From assembly GCF_019924045.1 (NCBI RefSeq), contig NZ_JAHXBN010000017.1:254063-318062 (forward strand): a stretch of DNA of 64,000 bases, in the 5' to 3' direction. The translations under genes and the position numbers were made by a program. This document shows, one piece after another, positions 35,801 through 44,458 of the stretch. Below the pieces are notes generated by a model. That model ran no database searches and was not told where the DNA came from. It worked only from the letters and a program-made list of their open reading frames with translations. How positions within the stretch are numbered: position 1 is the first letter of the stretch; the number at the start of each line of letters is the position of its first letter. The stretch is from Dyadobacter fermentans (GTDB lineage Bacteria; Bacteroidota; Bacteroidia; Cytophagales; Spirosomataceae).

Positions 35801-36343
35801 GCGCTGTGTACCCTTCACCACCACGCTTACGCCGGGTAATCCAGCGCCTTTTTCATCAGATACCTTGCCTTTGAGCACGATTTCGGCTGCTGCGCCGGTA
35901 GTTTGTCCGCCCGTCGAGGCGAATAAGGAAAATTGGCTTAGCGGGCTGTCGGCCGGCTGGTTGGAGGCATCCGATACCGGTGCCTGCTGGGTTTTCTTGT
36001 CACCTTTCAGCGGCTTTACCACAATATACCCGCCGGTTTTGGATTTCCGGTATTGCAAGCCCAGCGGTTTCAGGATCCGGGCAAGGGATTTTTCCGCATT
36101 GGCCTGAAAATCTAGCGCGTTCACCGGTACTTCGTAGCCTTGTACAACGCTATCGAAATAGAGGATATCGACTTTGTAGTGGATTTTGAAATCCTGCAAC
36201 ACTGATTTCAGGCTTCTGGTCGATTGCTGGGCCACGAACGGATGTTGCCGCTGCCCGATGGCGGCGAGCAGCTGTGCGTGGCCGGGGGAACCGGCACCAG
36301 CGGCAGCCAGCACGAATAGAAGGGATCGTAACGGTCTTTTCAT
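32831..36343 (-). CDS. SusC/RagA-family TonB-dependent transducer with N-terminal STN domain
   Basis: 1170 residues. After the signal peptide (about 1-24) comes an STN (secretin and TonB N-terminus) domain (about 40-115; SVLQDFKIHYKVDILYFDSV and ARILKPLGLQYRKSKTGGYIVV). Then a carboxypeptidase-regulatory-like domain (about 155-235), the plug (from about 240; FVVTGYSSQKKSLMTGSVV and LSPNEIETITVLKDAASAAVYGSRSAGGVI), and the barrel ending in NFGINVTF. STN domains of such transducers contact a FecR-type anti-sigma factor and signal substrate binding. The FecR and ECF sigma genes are directly upstream, so this receptor probably controls its own synthesis. Confidence 0.95.
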   Translation of the reverse strand: MKRPLRSLLFVLAAAGAGSPGHAQLLAAIGQRQHPFVAQQSTRSLKSVLQDFKIHYKVDILYFDSVVQGYEVPVNALDFQANAEKSLARILKPLGLQYRKSKTGGYIVVKPLKGDKKTQQAPVSDASNQPADSPLSQFSLFASTGGQTTGAAAEIVLKGKVSDEKGAGLPGVSVVVKGTQRGTITDERGEFSVEVVDKDAILVFSFVGFLSQEQTVGNKTRIDVTLASDVKSLEEFVVTGYSSQKKSLMTGSVVSMNVTEEMQTMPTTSAGNLLSGRLAGVNIKTPNGIPGTNPEISIRTRSSPNNQPVTYVIDGVIRGSADFNNLSPNEIETITVLKDAASAAVYGSRSAGGVILITTRRGKVGKPSFNYSFNTGFDTRTKNASRTSAVEAGELYNRINGTTDPAGWAWTQADLDHYKNIDNGWGYDQLEAVWRNPSTSQHNLSVNGGNEKVRYFAGASYVKQNGFLKPLTYDKYNIRLNATVDATKDLQFFAGLGLSNNLQGVLTWEGTEALYRKLLVWQPDQPVFTDGGKPIDYGWIANVGATVKGDGGYDKINFLKPQIVLNATYNIPVIKGLSAKVAFSKNFEYKREKIFQKSYLMNVMKRDPVNKHIISTKDADILSTKASTNIPKDYLRTNVDWGQDYQVDLQLSYENTFNNLHHVQGLLVYEKAESSGSGIFAGRETFPVYTTDQWWAASGTRADDYAGGKTDFTIGRASYIGQFNYDYDGKYLAAFSFRKDGSMNFGPEKRWGVFPAGSLGWVVSKENFFPKASGIDNLKLRLSAGLTGNDVANDVNGNPIVTGWQWQESYKQGTSAYFGTDAKTATGVTYGSVVNPNLTWEKSLTYNAGADINFLKHWTATLEYWNRKSYDILGLRVVSVPPTFSLSLPPENYGVIKARGFDFSLGYSSSKKAFSYYGNLTASYGWNRIVKQDYAQNAQQIDIPTGRSLTVIRGYQFDKIIRTQAELDQFNSEHSGYKHNGMTPALGMMVYKDLSGPAGTPDGIIDTYDRVVLKKSNFPIVYGLNLGGSWKGISVDLMFNGNLKQQKSYQDLAGGVEWNRLYSGWYSDSWTAQNPNATLPKAISATQSNTYNAASTFWYRNAGFARLKSLTIGYTVPPRLYNKALESVKFYFSGTNLFNLTKFSYYDPEIENGFAYPVMRSFNFGINVTF

Positions 36344-36416
36344 AGAAAATGGGTTTTAAGCAGGGTAAGAAAAGATTAAGGGGTTGGTATAGCAGTATAG
36401 GTTTAGATGAATGGCA

Positions 36417-37421
36417 TTAGTAATCGAGCGTGATGACTTTCCCATCCTCGGAGCGGGAATAGGATAGTCCGGAATCGTCGGCCAGTATTTCGAAGAGTTC
36501 TTCGGCATTTAATGCGGTGAACGAACCGGAGACTGTCTGAGCGGCGAGGGTAGAGTCAGGAATTCGGATTTTAAGCCCGAAATTGTCTTCAAACAGGTCG
36601 CATATTTCGCGCAGGCTTTCATTTTCAAATACAAAGCGATGGGCTTTCCAGGCGGAGTAGTTGGCAGGGTTGGTCGTTTTCCTCACGGATGCATGGCCGG
36701 GGGCGTCGAAAGTGACCAGGTCGCCGGGCCGCATCACGATCTGATCGGTTTCGGAGCCTTTCAGGTAATGCAGTTTTACCCTACCCTTGTTCAGTACCAC
36801 GCGCGAGCGCCGCGGTCGCGCATATACGTTGAACTCCGTACCCAGCACTTCCACATCGAAGTTCTTTTCCGTGTGCACGATGAATTTCTGATGGTCCTCT
36901 GTGTGGGTAATGGCGAAATCCGCCTCGCCGGTCATGTACACATCCCGCGTGGTTTTTCCAAAGCCGAACCGCGGGACCCGCAGCGTGGAGTTGGCGTTGA
37001 GCACAACTTTGCTGCCATCGGGCAATACGAGCCGCTCGATCTGGCCGAAACCAGTTGTGTAAATCTCATAACGCACGTGGTCGCGCGCGAGCCAGCCGCC
37101 CGAAAGCAGTAGCAACGTGACCGCGGCTGCCATGAGCCAGGATTTTCCCTGGGCCGGTAAACTCAGCCTGCGTTGTGCGGGGGCGGGCTCACCGACGGCT
37201 TCCACCGCCTGGTCTTCAATGCGCGAGAAATGGCGGGAAATCGCGCGGTCGATGTCGGCATTGTACTGAATGTTCTGATTTTCCCATTCCACCAGCCAGA
37301 TGAACAATTGCTCCCTGGCCTGCGGATCGGCGCTCCAGTGATCGATCAGGTCCTTTTCAAATGCCGTAGCGTTTCCTGAAAAGTAATTGAAAATAAGTTC
37401 TTTACTTATTGAATCTTTCAT
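36417..37421 (-). CDS. FecR-family anti-sigma factor
   Basis: 334 residues. The N-terminal cytoplasmic sigma-binding part (about 1-90) is followed by one membrane helix (about 93-111; WLMAAAVTLLLLSGGWLA). The periplasmic FecR domain comes next (about 120-225; IERLVLPDGSKVVLNANSTLRVP, VYMTGEADFAI, VLGTEFNVYA). A C-terminal DUF4974-type domain (about 262-334; RFVFENESLREICDLFEDNFGLKI) resembles STN. It should hold the sigma factor encoded 46 bp upstream until the STN-SusC downstream signals that substrate is bound. Confidence 0.95.
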   Translation of the reverse strand: MKDSISKELIFNYFSGNATAFEKDLIDHWSADPQAREQLFIWLVEWENQNIQYNADIDRAISRHFSRIEDQAVEAVGEPAPAQRRLSLPAQGKSWLMAAAVTLLLLSGGWLARDHVRYEIYTTGFGQIERLVLPDGSKVVLNANSTLRVPRFGFGKTTRDVYMTGEADFAITHTEDHQKFIVHTEKNFDVEVLGTEFNVYARPRRSRVVLNKGRVKLHYLKGSETDQIVMRPGDLVTFDAPGHASVRKTTNPANYSAWKAHRFVFENESLREICDLFEDNFGLKIRIPDSTLAAQTVSGSFTALNAEELFEILADDSGLSYSRSEDGKVITLDY

Positions 37422-37467
37422 GGTTAATTTTTGCGATAATGTGTTCCATGCCGCCTTGGGGCAGGGA

Positions 37468-38136
37468 TTAATTGAATAGAGCGAGCAGCGCGAAGAACCA
37501 TTTGGCTTTGATAATCCTCCTCAGTTCCTGCATCGCCGTGTACATCTGTGACTCCACCGTCCGGTAGGATACGCCCAGCTCCGTTGCGATCTCACTGTAT
37601 TTTTTACCTTCATACCGGTGCATGAGGTATACGCGGCGCTGCTTTTGCGGAAGCGTGTTGATGGCGTTCTGCACGTCGTTGTACAGATCTTCATATTGGG
37701 TAATGTGGTCGGGCTGTTGTTCCGGCTGGAGCGTTACATATTCGGCATGATCCAGCGAGGTATTCCGCTTCATTTCGAGCCGGGCGTAATCGAAGGCGCT
37801 ATACCGGACGGCCGAAAACAGGTAGTTGCGGAAAGATGTTTCCACAGTCGCGAAAACCTTGTCCTTGTGGAATTTGTAGAAGACTTCGGATACAATATCC
37901 TCGGCGATTTCCTTCGACGAGACATACCGCACCACGTGGCTGCACAATGGCCGGTAATACCAGCGGAAAAGCAGTTCTATTCCCGTATTGGTGTCCGATT
38001 CAAATGCCTTTTTCAGCAACATCTCCGATTCGGCCGGAAACTCGGGCCGGCGCGAAAGCCTGTCGGGGCCCTGGCCGGGAGGTGCGAGCTGGCCGGGACC
38101 ATTCTCGTGATGATCAGACAATTCCAAACTATCCAT
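37468..38136 (-). CDS. ECF RNA polymerase sigma factor
   Basis: 222 residues from ATG 38136 (a TTG at 38166 is an alternative). Region 2 (about 55-125) has ELLFRWYYRPLCSHVVRYV and EIAEDIVSEVFYKFHKD. Region 4 (about 150-210) has LPQKQRRVYLMHRYEGKKYSEIA and a helix-turn-helix LGVSYRTVESQMYTAMQELR. It belongs to the Bacteroidetes ECF group that pairs with FecR and STN-type SusC proteins. It should drive the susC-susD genes downstream and perhaps its own operon. TACATTTG (38260-38253, minus) fits a -7 box, but no -33 box lies at the expected distance. Confidence 0.93.
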   Translation of the reverse strand: MDSLELSDHHENGPGQLAPPGQGPDRLSRRPEFPAESEMLLKKAFESDTNTGIELLFRWYYRPLCSHVVRYVSSKEIAEDIVSEVFYKFHKDKVFATVETSFRNYLFSAVRYSAFDYARLEMKRNTSLDHAEYVTLQPEQQPDHITQYEDLYNDVQNAINTLPQKQRRVYLMHRYEGKKYSEIATELGVSYRTVESQMYTAMQELRRIIKAKWFFALLALFN

Positions 38137-38637
38137 GATTAGCGGGTTAAAAAGTACCGACAGCAAGCCGGTTCAGACGGCCTGTTATAGTAATGTCGAT
38201 CTCACCGCCCGAAACACTTAGAAGAAAAACAGATTTTTTATTAAATAATCTGCAAATGTATGAATGTTCGGACAAAGTTGCGCTCCGGGAAACGGCGTGC
38301 GGGGTGTGATTGGGGCAGATATAATCAGCAATCGGCAAATTAAATTGACCTAATGGCTTAATGCATTGATTATTAATATATGGGTAAAATTTTGGTTACA
38401 ACGACATTAGTTTCTAAATTTAGGGATAAGCACCTAATTAGTTTGCATTGCCGGATGAGCTCAGATGACAGTTCAGTAGCATTTTCTTCAAACTAAGACC
38501 ACAATGACCGCCCAGCGAGATCCGGGATAAGAAACGGGCCGTGATCATTATTTCAATCTAGTATTCATCAAAATAGAACTCAAAGGGACCCTCAGGTTCC
38601 CGATGGTTTGTGACCATTATAGATCAACGTTTTCGAT
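38137..38637. other. Intergenic region between divergent sigma factor and glycosyltransferase genes
   Basis: About 500 bp, AT-rich in its middle. Apart from the possible -7 box of the sigma gene and a small imperfect hairpin (GGGACC-CTCA-GGTTCCC near 38585-38601) just before the glycosyltransferase, nothing was recognised: no RNA gene, no repeat and no coding potential. Confidence 0.5.
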
Positions 38638-39660
38638 ATGAACAAAAGGGTAGATGTCAGCATCGCATTTTATGGTAAACCTTACCAGGCCATAGTCACC
38701 ATAAAGTCACTGATGAAACACAGTGGTGCGCACATTGACAAAATCTATTTTTCAAGGGAGAGAAAGCAGCCCCACAACGACTATGTCGGCATTTTCAAAG
38801 TCATCGACTACTTCCGGAATGATCCCGACGTGCGACTGGTCGTTCAATATCCCTACCATCATTTAGGCTTGGGCGTGATGGACATCGAGCGGGCGAAAAC
38901 CGACACACGCTGGCGGCAGAGCATCATGTACCAGTATGCGTTGGAAACTACGGACAAGCATTATCTGTGCATTATGCATAATGATATGCTCTACTCCAAA
39001 GATATGATCGGCGATATGCTCCGGGAGTTTGATACCGGTGCCTCCAACCTGGCCGGTGTCGGGTCAATCGGCCAATGCTGGTCTTGTCCTGCCGGTCCTG
39101 CGTGGGCGAATAAATGCAACTCGTATATGTATCAGGAATACGTTCCGTCTGTGGAGGAAGCGCTGGAAATAACGGCAGCCTACGCCACCCCGAGGCAAAA
39201 ACTCCAGATGGACATTATCGGGCGGGGCAGGATTCATATCATGCCGGAATGCCGGTTAAATGAGTATTGTGCACTTATCGATGTAGACAAATACCGGCTT
39301 GAAACCGTCCCGAACGGAAACATAGGCTGCTATGGCGGAAACTGGGGAGGGGTAGATACTGCCACTGTCTGGTCTCACGACATGTATAAGAAAGGGTATG
39401 TTTTCAAACATTTGTGTTTGGAAGACTATGCGCTGCACGCTCCATTCGATCGAACCGGGAGCGGCACCCAGGCCAATACCAGCCGGGATATTTACCAGAA
39501 TGCCGAAAGAAATGCCAAAGCGTACATCGAAGAACATTTCGGAGCAATCCGGGAGACCCCTTACGTGGGTCTGGCGAATTTGTATGACTCCATAAAAAGG
39601 AACGTATGGCTCGGAATTATCCATACGTATGGATTTTTGAAGCGGGTATTGGGTAAATAG
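38638..39660 (+). CDS. Putative GT-A-fold glycosyltransferase
   Basis: 340 residues, no signal peptide. The N-terminus (VDVSIAFYGKPYQAIVTIKSLMKH) has the first strand and helix of a GT2-like nucleotide-sugar domain. HYLCIMHNDMLYSKDMI (about 107-123) sits where the metal-binding D-x-D lies, with Asn-Asp in place of Asp-x-Asp. A Cys-rich stretch GQCWSCPAGPAWANKCNS follows (about 144-161), and NGNIGCYGGNWGGVDTATVW resembles the acceptor region. The donor and acceptor cannot be told. It stands alone between the sigma operon and katE, with no shared promoter visible. Confidence 0.65.
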   Translation: MNKRVDVSIAFYGKPYQAIVTIKSLMKHSGAHIDKIYFSRERKQPHNDYVGIFKVIDYFRNDPDVRLVVQYPYHHLGLGVMDIERAKTDTRWRQSIMYQYALETTDKHYLCIMHNDMLYSKDMIGDMLREFDTGASNLAGVGSIGQCWSCPAGPAWANKCNSYMYQEYVPSVEEALEITAAYATPRQKLQMDIIGRGRIHIMPECRLNEYCALIDVDKYRLETVPNGNIGCYGGNWGGVDTATVWSHDMYKKGYVFKHLCLEDYALHAPFDRTGSGTQANTSRDIYQNAERNAKAYIEEHFGAIRETPYVGLANLYDSIKRNVWLGIIHTYGFLKRVLGK

Positions 39661-39847
39661 TGTATTGCCGGCATGCCAGCGCCGTTGTAAATGAATTTCC
39701 ACACATTGCCATTCCTGTCGTGCTGCCACCCCCGTAAATCCGGTTCTGCCTGTTGGAACAGGAATTGCTTTCAGCCCTCAAATTTCGCGTCGGACAAACC
39801 CGGTAGTCGGGCGTTCTGCGGATTTGTAACAATCAAAAAGGGGCATC

Positions 39848-42040
39848 ATGGCAAAAAGAAAAGCACAACAGGACCCGGCAGTGGACCAGCCGGAGAACGA
39901 TAAGATCAGAGATCTTGAGCAATTCATGGAAGATTCGTCAGGAGCACTGATGAATACGAATACCGGGGTGAAGATCAACGATGATCAGAACTCGTTGAAA
40001 GCGGGCGAGCGCGGCGCATCATTGCTGGAAGATTTTATTCTGCGCGAAAAAATCACGCATTTTGATCACGAGCGCATTCCCGAACGCGTGGTACATGCCC
40101 GCGGATCGGGTGCGCACGGGGTTTTTAAACTCTATGAGCCGCTCCCGGAATACACCAAAGCGCAGTTTCTCAACGATACATCCATCGAAACGCCCGTTTT
40201 TGTGCGTTTTTCAACCGTGGCAGGGTCGCGCGGCTCCACCGATCTGGCGCGGGATGTGCGTGGGTTTGCGGTGAAATTTTATACACAGGAAGGCAATTTC
40301 GACCTGGTAGGGAACAACATGCCGGTCTTTTTCATCCAGGATGCGATGAAGTTTCCCGACCTGGTTCATGCCGTGAAGCCCGAGCCGGACAATGAGATAC
40401 CGCAGGCGGCATCGGCCCATGACACGTTTTGGGATTTCATTTCCGTCATGCCCGAATCGACACACATGATCATGTGGCTCATGAGTGATCGTGCCATTCC
40501 GCGCAGCTACCGCATGATGGAAGGTTTCGGCGTGCACACGTTCCGGCTGGTGAATGCGGAGGGCAAGAGCTGTTTTGTGAAATTTCACTGGAAACCCTTG
40601 TTGGGTGTGCATTCGGTAGCCTGGGACGAAGCGCAGAACATTTCAGGCAAAGACCCTGATTTCCACCGCCGCGACCTCTGGGATGCTATCGAAAGCGGTA
40701 ACTTCCCTGAATGGGAACTGGGGTTACAGATTGTTCCCGAAGAAGATGAATTTAAATTCGACTTCGACTTGCTCGATCCGACCAAAATTATTCCCGAAGA
40801 GCTCGTGCCGGTGCGGCGGGTAGGCAAGCTGACGCTGAACCGTAACCCTGAAAACTTTTTTGCGGAAACCGAGCAGGCAGCATTCCATATCGGGCATGTT
40901 GTCCCGGGTATCGACTTTACCAACGACCCGCTCCTGCAAGGACGACTTTTCTCTTATACCGATACGCAACTGATTCGTTTGGGTGGCCCCAACTTCCAGG
41001 AAATCCCGATTAACCGCCCTATTGTACCTGTACACAATAACCAGCGTGACGGGTTTATGAGGCAGACGATCAACCGTGGAAAGGTAAGTTACGGCCCTAA
41101 CTCCATCGGCGATAATTTCCCGGTGCAAGCGAAAGTTGCCGAAGGCGGGTTCGCTTCCTACCCCGAGCGTATCGACGCACGCAAGGTGCGGGCGCGGAGC
41201 AAGAGTTTCCTGGACCATTTCAGTCAGGCGAAACTGTTTTTCAACAGCCAGTCGGAACCTGAGCAAAACCATATGATTGATGCATTCAGTTTCGAACTGG
41301 GCAAAGTCCAATCCAATGCGGTGAGGCAACGGATGCTTGGGATATTGTCGCTGGTGGATGAAAGGCTGGCGGGCGAAGTGGGCTTTGCATTGCGCCTGGC
41401 CATACCGGAAAACCCTGAGCAGCCCATGAACAGAAGCATTCCGGCGGACGCCGACCCTGCCGACTATGAACCCGTGGTGAAAGAACCGTCCATTGCGGTG
41501 TCGCCTGCGCTGAGCATGGCAACGAGCCCGAAAAACAGTATTCAAACGCGTAAAATCGCATTTATCGCGGCTGATGGTGTCGATGGGAAATCTTTGAACA
41601 CCGTCAAAACCGCGCTGGAAAATGCCGGGGCCATTGTGGAAGTGATTGCGCCGCGGCAGAATTTCATTCTTTCCGAAACGGAGAAAGAAGTGCCGGTCAA
41701 TCACAGCCTCCTAACTGCGGCTTCGGTATTTTACGATGGTGTTTATGTGCCGGGTGGCGCCGACAGCGTCGCTACTATTGCCGCAGACGCGGATGCAGTG
41801 CATTTCCTGAACGAAGCATTCAAACACTGCAAAGCCATTGCGGCGGACTCCGCTGCGATGCCGGTGATCGAAGCCACTTATTTTGCAAAGCAGGTTCCTG
41901 CCGAATGTACCGACGAATCGGTGCTGCTGGACGGGATCGTTGTCGGGGACAAGCCCGCAACGCTCGCCGATCGGTTCATTCTGGCGCTGGCGCAGCATCG
42001 GTTCTGGGAGCGTGAGAAGCCCAGAAAAGTTCCCGCTTGA
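39848..42040 (+). CDS. katE: Large-subunit monofunctional catalase (HPII type)
   Basis: 730 residues, close to the ~750 of HPII. The haem catalase core has the distal His83 in RVVHARGSGAHGVF, the conserved Asn156/Asn157 in VGNNMPVFFIQD, and the proximal haem ligand Tyr370 in RLFSYTDTQ. The C-terminal ~150 residues form the DJ-1/PfpI (class I glutamine amidotransferase-like) domain specific to clade 2 large catalases (KIAFIAADGVDGKSLNTV, YDGVYVPGGADSVATI). It breaks down hydrogen peroxide in the cytoplasm. It converges on an ankyrin-repeat gene, with a shared bidirectional terminator between them. Confidence 0.97.
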   Translation: MAKRKAQQDPAVDQPENDKIRDLEQFMEDSSGALMNTNTGVKINDDQNSLKAGERGASLLEDFILREKITHFDHERIPERVVHARGSGAHGVFKLYEPLPEYTKAQFLNDTSIETPVFVRFSTVAGSRGSTDLARDVRGFAVKFYTQEGNFDLVGNNMPVFFIQDAMKFPDLVHAVKPEPDNEIPQAASAHDTFWDFISVMPESTHMIMWLMSDRAIPRSYRMMEGFGVHTFRLVNAEGKSCFVKFHWKPLLGVHSVAWDEAQNISGKDPDFHRRDLWDAIESGNFPEWELGLQIVPEEDEFKFDFDLLDPTKIIPEELVPVRRVGKLTLNRNPENFFAETEQAAFHIGHVVPGIDFTNDPLLQGRLFSYTDTQLIRLGGPNFQEIPINRPIVPVHNNQRDGFMRQTINRGKVSYGPNSIGDNFPVQAKVAEGGFASYPERIDARKVRARSKSFLDHFSQAKLFFNSQSEPEQNHMIDAFSFELGKVQSNAVRQRMLGILSLVDERLAGEVGFALRLAIPENPEQPMNRSIPADADPADYEPVVKEPSIAVSPALSMATSPKNSIQTRKIAFIAADGVDGKSLNTVKTALENAGAIVEVIAPRQNFILSETEKEVPVNHSLLTAASVFYDGVYVPGGADSVATIAADADAVHFLNEAFKHCKAIAADSAAMPVIEATYFAKQVPAECTDESVLLDGIVVGDKPATLADRFILALAQHRFWEREKPRKVPA

Positions 42041-42062
42041 TTGAGAATTCGAGTGTATTTAA

Positions 42063-42091
42063 AAAGCGGCTGCGTAACATGCAGCCGCTTT
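42063..42091. terminator. Bidirectional terminator between katE and the ankyrin gene
   Basis: Perfect 11-bp arms AAAGCGGCTGC (42063-42073) and GCAGCCGCTTT (42081-42091), 7-nt loop. T-rich tails lie on both sides (TTTCTTTAT on plus, TTTTTAAAT on minus). Confidence 0.9.
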
Positions 42092-42093
42092 CT

Positions 42094-42573
42094 TTATGCT
42101 TCCTGGCCCAGCAGAAAAGCTGCTTCCCGGTTGCCCTGCTGAATGGCGATGTCGTATGCAGTTAGTCCGCGTGAGTCCTGAATAAGTGGATCAGCACCGC
42201 TTTCGAGCAGCAGGCGCATTACCTCGTTTCGCCCGAAAAGCACCGAGAACATCAGTGCAGTCCCACCATTCCCATGCTGCCGGTCGAGGTCGGCACCGTG
42301 CATGAGGAGCAAGCGGGCAATATCGGCGTAGCCTTTGAAGGCGGCACCCATCAAGGCCGTATTTCCGCCGAAGTCGGCGGTATTGACGTCCGCGCCGTGA
42401 CGCAGCAATAATGCGGCTGCATCGTAACGATTGTTATAACATGCGATAATGAGCGGGGTGTAGCCTTTTTCGTCCTGGACATTCACGTCCGCCCCGCGGT
42501 CGATCAGTTCGGTCAGCACGGCCGTCTCTCCCAGACGCGCCGCGTGCAATGTAATTCCGACGACGTTCTCCAC
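42094..42573 (-). CDS. Ankyrin-repeat protein
   Basis: 159 residues of about five ankyrin repeats (roughly 1-33, 34-66, 67-99, 100-132, 133-159), with the usual G-x-TPL...A, LLL..GADVN pattern (DEKGYTPLIIACYNNRYDAAALLLRHGADVN is one complete unit). No signal peptide, so cytoplasmic. Small ankyrin proteins are found beside catalase genes in several bacteria; in Pseudomonas aeruginosa the ankB neighbour of katB supports catalase function. Here the gene converges on katE rather than sharing its transcript, so a similar role is inference. It lies 4 bp after the dehydrogenase gene, as one operon. Confidence 0.92.
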   Translation of the reverse strand: MENVVGITLHAARLGETAVLTELIDRGADVNVQDEKGYTPLIIACYNNRYDAAALLLRHGADVNTADFGGNTALMGAAFKGYADIARLLLMHGADLDRQHGNGGTALMFSVLFGRNEVMRLLLESGADPLIQDSRGLTAYDIAIQQGNREAAFLLGQEA

Positions 42574-42577
42574 GCGG

Positions 42578-43375
42578 TTATGGCTGCTCTACCGGCTTTT
42601 GTTGTTCGTTCATCTGATGTGCTACTACGCTGTCGGGCGTAAGATTGCTCACCGCGATCTGCACTTTGTTTTTCAGACCGGACACCACCTTGTCTTTCCC
42701 TTCCATCAAAGCCTCGTAACCGTCCCTGGCTACGTCGGCAGGATCGGCCAAATCGTCTTCGTCCTGAACGGCCTTACTGTCCTGCATATCGGCTTTGTTG
42801 AAAAAATCGGTGTCGGTAACGCCGGGCATCAGGGCGGTGAGCGTGACGCCGGTATCCTTCACTTCTTCCCGGACAGCCTCGGTAAAGGAAAGCACAAATG
42901 CCTTCGTGGCATGGTATACCGCCTGCCACGGACCCGGTAATTTGCTGGCAATGGATGCGAGATTCAGGATTTTACCTGACTTACGGGCGGTCATGTCCGT
43001 TAAAAAGCATTTGGTGAGGACCACGAGCGAGGCAATGTTCAGGTCGATGATGCCCAGCTCCCGGTCGATGTCTGTTTTATCAAATTTGCCATAAACCCCC
43101 TGGCCCGCATTGTTGACCAGCACGTCGATTTCAAGGCCGCGCTGTTTGATGTCGGCATAGAGCGCGAAAGCCTGTTCCCGATCAAAGAGATCTTTGGGAA
43201 TGGGTAGTACTTCCACGCCGAATGCCCGCAGCTGCGAGCTGGTTTCGTCCAGCTCGGCAATGTCGCGGGCTGTAATGACGAGGTTATAGCCGTCGCGAGC
43301 GAAAAGTTTGGCAAGTTCAAGTCCTATTCCACTGGTAGCCCCGGTGATCAGGGCATATTTTCCATTGTTTTCCAT
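42578..43375 (-). CDS. Short-chain dehydrogenase/reductase
   Basis: 265 residues from ATG 43375 (the open frame reaches 43420). Classical SDR: nucleotide motif TGATSGIG (about 10-17), NNAG (about 89-92), and the active site Ser with Y-x-x-x-K (YHATK, about 154-158). The NADP-preferring Arg after strand 2 (ITARD) suggests NADPH use. The substrate is unknown; it resembles the DltE/YqjQ-like group often labelled oxidoreductase. It is followed after 4 bp by the ankyrin gene. Confidence 0.92.
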   Translation of the reverse strand: MENNGKYALITGATSGIGLELAKLFARDGYNLVITARDIAELDETSSQLRAFGVEVLPIPKDLFDREQAFALYADIKQRGLEIDVLVNNAGQGVYGKFDKTDIDRELGIIDLNIASLVVLTKCFLTDMTARKSGKILNLASIASKLPGPWQAVYHATKAFVLSFTEAVREEVKDTGVTLTALMPGVTDTDFFNKADMQDSKAVQDEDDLADPADVARDGYEALMEGKDKVVSGLKNKVQIAVSNLTPDSVVAHQMNEQQKPVEQP

Positions 43376-43456
43376 GATATCGTGTATTTGAAATGAAAGG
43401 GTGTTTTGGATTAAAACCATGCCGGAAGCATGGGAAGCGGATTCCGCGATTCACTT

Positions 43457-44458
43457 TTAACCGGCGTAAACATGGCGTTCTTCCAGCAGCATCAGCATCG
43501 AGTTCAGCACCACATCGAAATCCTGGCAGGTGTTCCAGTTGATCGTCTTGTGCAAAGCTTTGTTCAAAGGGCCCCAGCGTTCGGGTTCTCCGTCCATGCT
43601 GATCACGATACTGGGCGTGCCGGTAGCCGCCGCAATATGCGATACGCCGGTGCAGTTGCTGATCAGCAATGCAGATTCCCGGATCAGCTGCGCGATCTCG
43701 CCCGGCCCTGTCCGACCCGTGAGGTCGATAGCCGGATAGTCCATCGCTTCAATAACCTGCCTGGTAACATCGGCTTCGCCGGCCGTACCGGTAACCACTA
43801 TCTGGTAATTCATTCCGGCGCATTCATCGGCAAGACACGCGAAATGCGAGGGCGGCCACTGGCGCCATGCGCCGCGCGAACCCGGATGCACACACACATA
43901 GCGTCCTTCTTCGAGCATTGGATTTTGGGCGTGAAAACGGGCTGCTTCTGCTTCGGTAACCGGATATTCGAGATGTGTGCCGATTGCCGGAATGCCAAGG
44001 TGCCTCATCAGCTGCAAATGCCGTTCTATTTCCGAAATGCCGGTCGGGTATTCGAGGAATCGGCCGGAATCACGATAATTCCCTTCGCTATGAAAGCCCG
44101 CCACAGGGCCGGCGCCCAGGTTTTCGAGCATTTCGTTAACGATGCTGCCGTTGCCTTGCATTTGCAAGATCAGGTCGAAGGGGTTCTCGTGCATGGTATG
44201 CCGGAATTGCTCCCATTTCTCGGGGTCAACCGCTTGCTCCGGGAGTCCTTCGTAACCGGGGAAATGAACAAAATCATCCAGGTACGCAGAAAAGCGTTCG
44301 CAGAAGGATTTGGCCCAGGGCAGGCCCAGTAGCGTAATTTCGGATTCGGGATAGGAGTGGCGTAATGCCCGCAACGCAGGTACGCAACAAAGCATATCGC
44401 CAAGTTGTAATGCCCGGAAAACGGCAATACGGTGTGTCGTTTGAGTTGGAAACGTCAT
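43457..44458 (-). CDS. GT9 heptosyltransferase-like glycosyltransferase
   Basis: 333 residues from ATG 44458; the start overlaps the previous stop as ATGA, and the longer open frame (to 44710) only reads across the neighbouring gene. GT9 features: RALQLGDMLCCVPALRALRHSYPES at the N-terminus, CVHPGSRGAWRQWPPSHFACLAD (about 180-202) for nucleotide-sugar binding, and LLISNCTGVSHIAAATGTPSIVI (about 262-284). It should transfer heptose or a related sugar from an ADP-sugar in the cytoplasm. A second GT9 is at 50236 in the divergent arm. Third gene of the carbamoyltransferase-GT2-GT9 operon. Confidence 0.9.
   Translation of the reverse strand: MTFPTQTTHRIAVFRALQLGDMLCCVPALRALRHSYPESEITLLGLPWAKSFCERFSAYLDDFVHFPGYEGLPEQAVDPEKWEQFRHTMHENPFDLILQMQGNGSIVNEMLENLGAGPVAGFHSEGNYRDSGRFLEYPTGISEIERHLQLMRHLGIPAIGTHLEYPVTEAEAARFHAQNPMLEEGRYVCVHPGSRGAWRQWPPSHFACLADECAGMNYQIVVTGTAGEADVTRQVIEAMDYPAIDLTGRTGPGEIAQLIRESALLISNCTGVSHIAAATGTPSIVISMDGEPERWGPLNKALHKTINWNTCQDFDVVLNSMLMLLEERHVYAG

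Noticed and set aside
38253..38276. Full -33/-7 promoter for the ECF sigma gene
   Set aside because: TACATTTG fits a -7 box, but the nearest TTTG is only 12 nt away rather than 19-21, so only the -7 element is mentioned.
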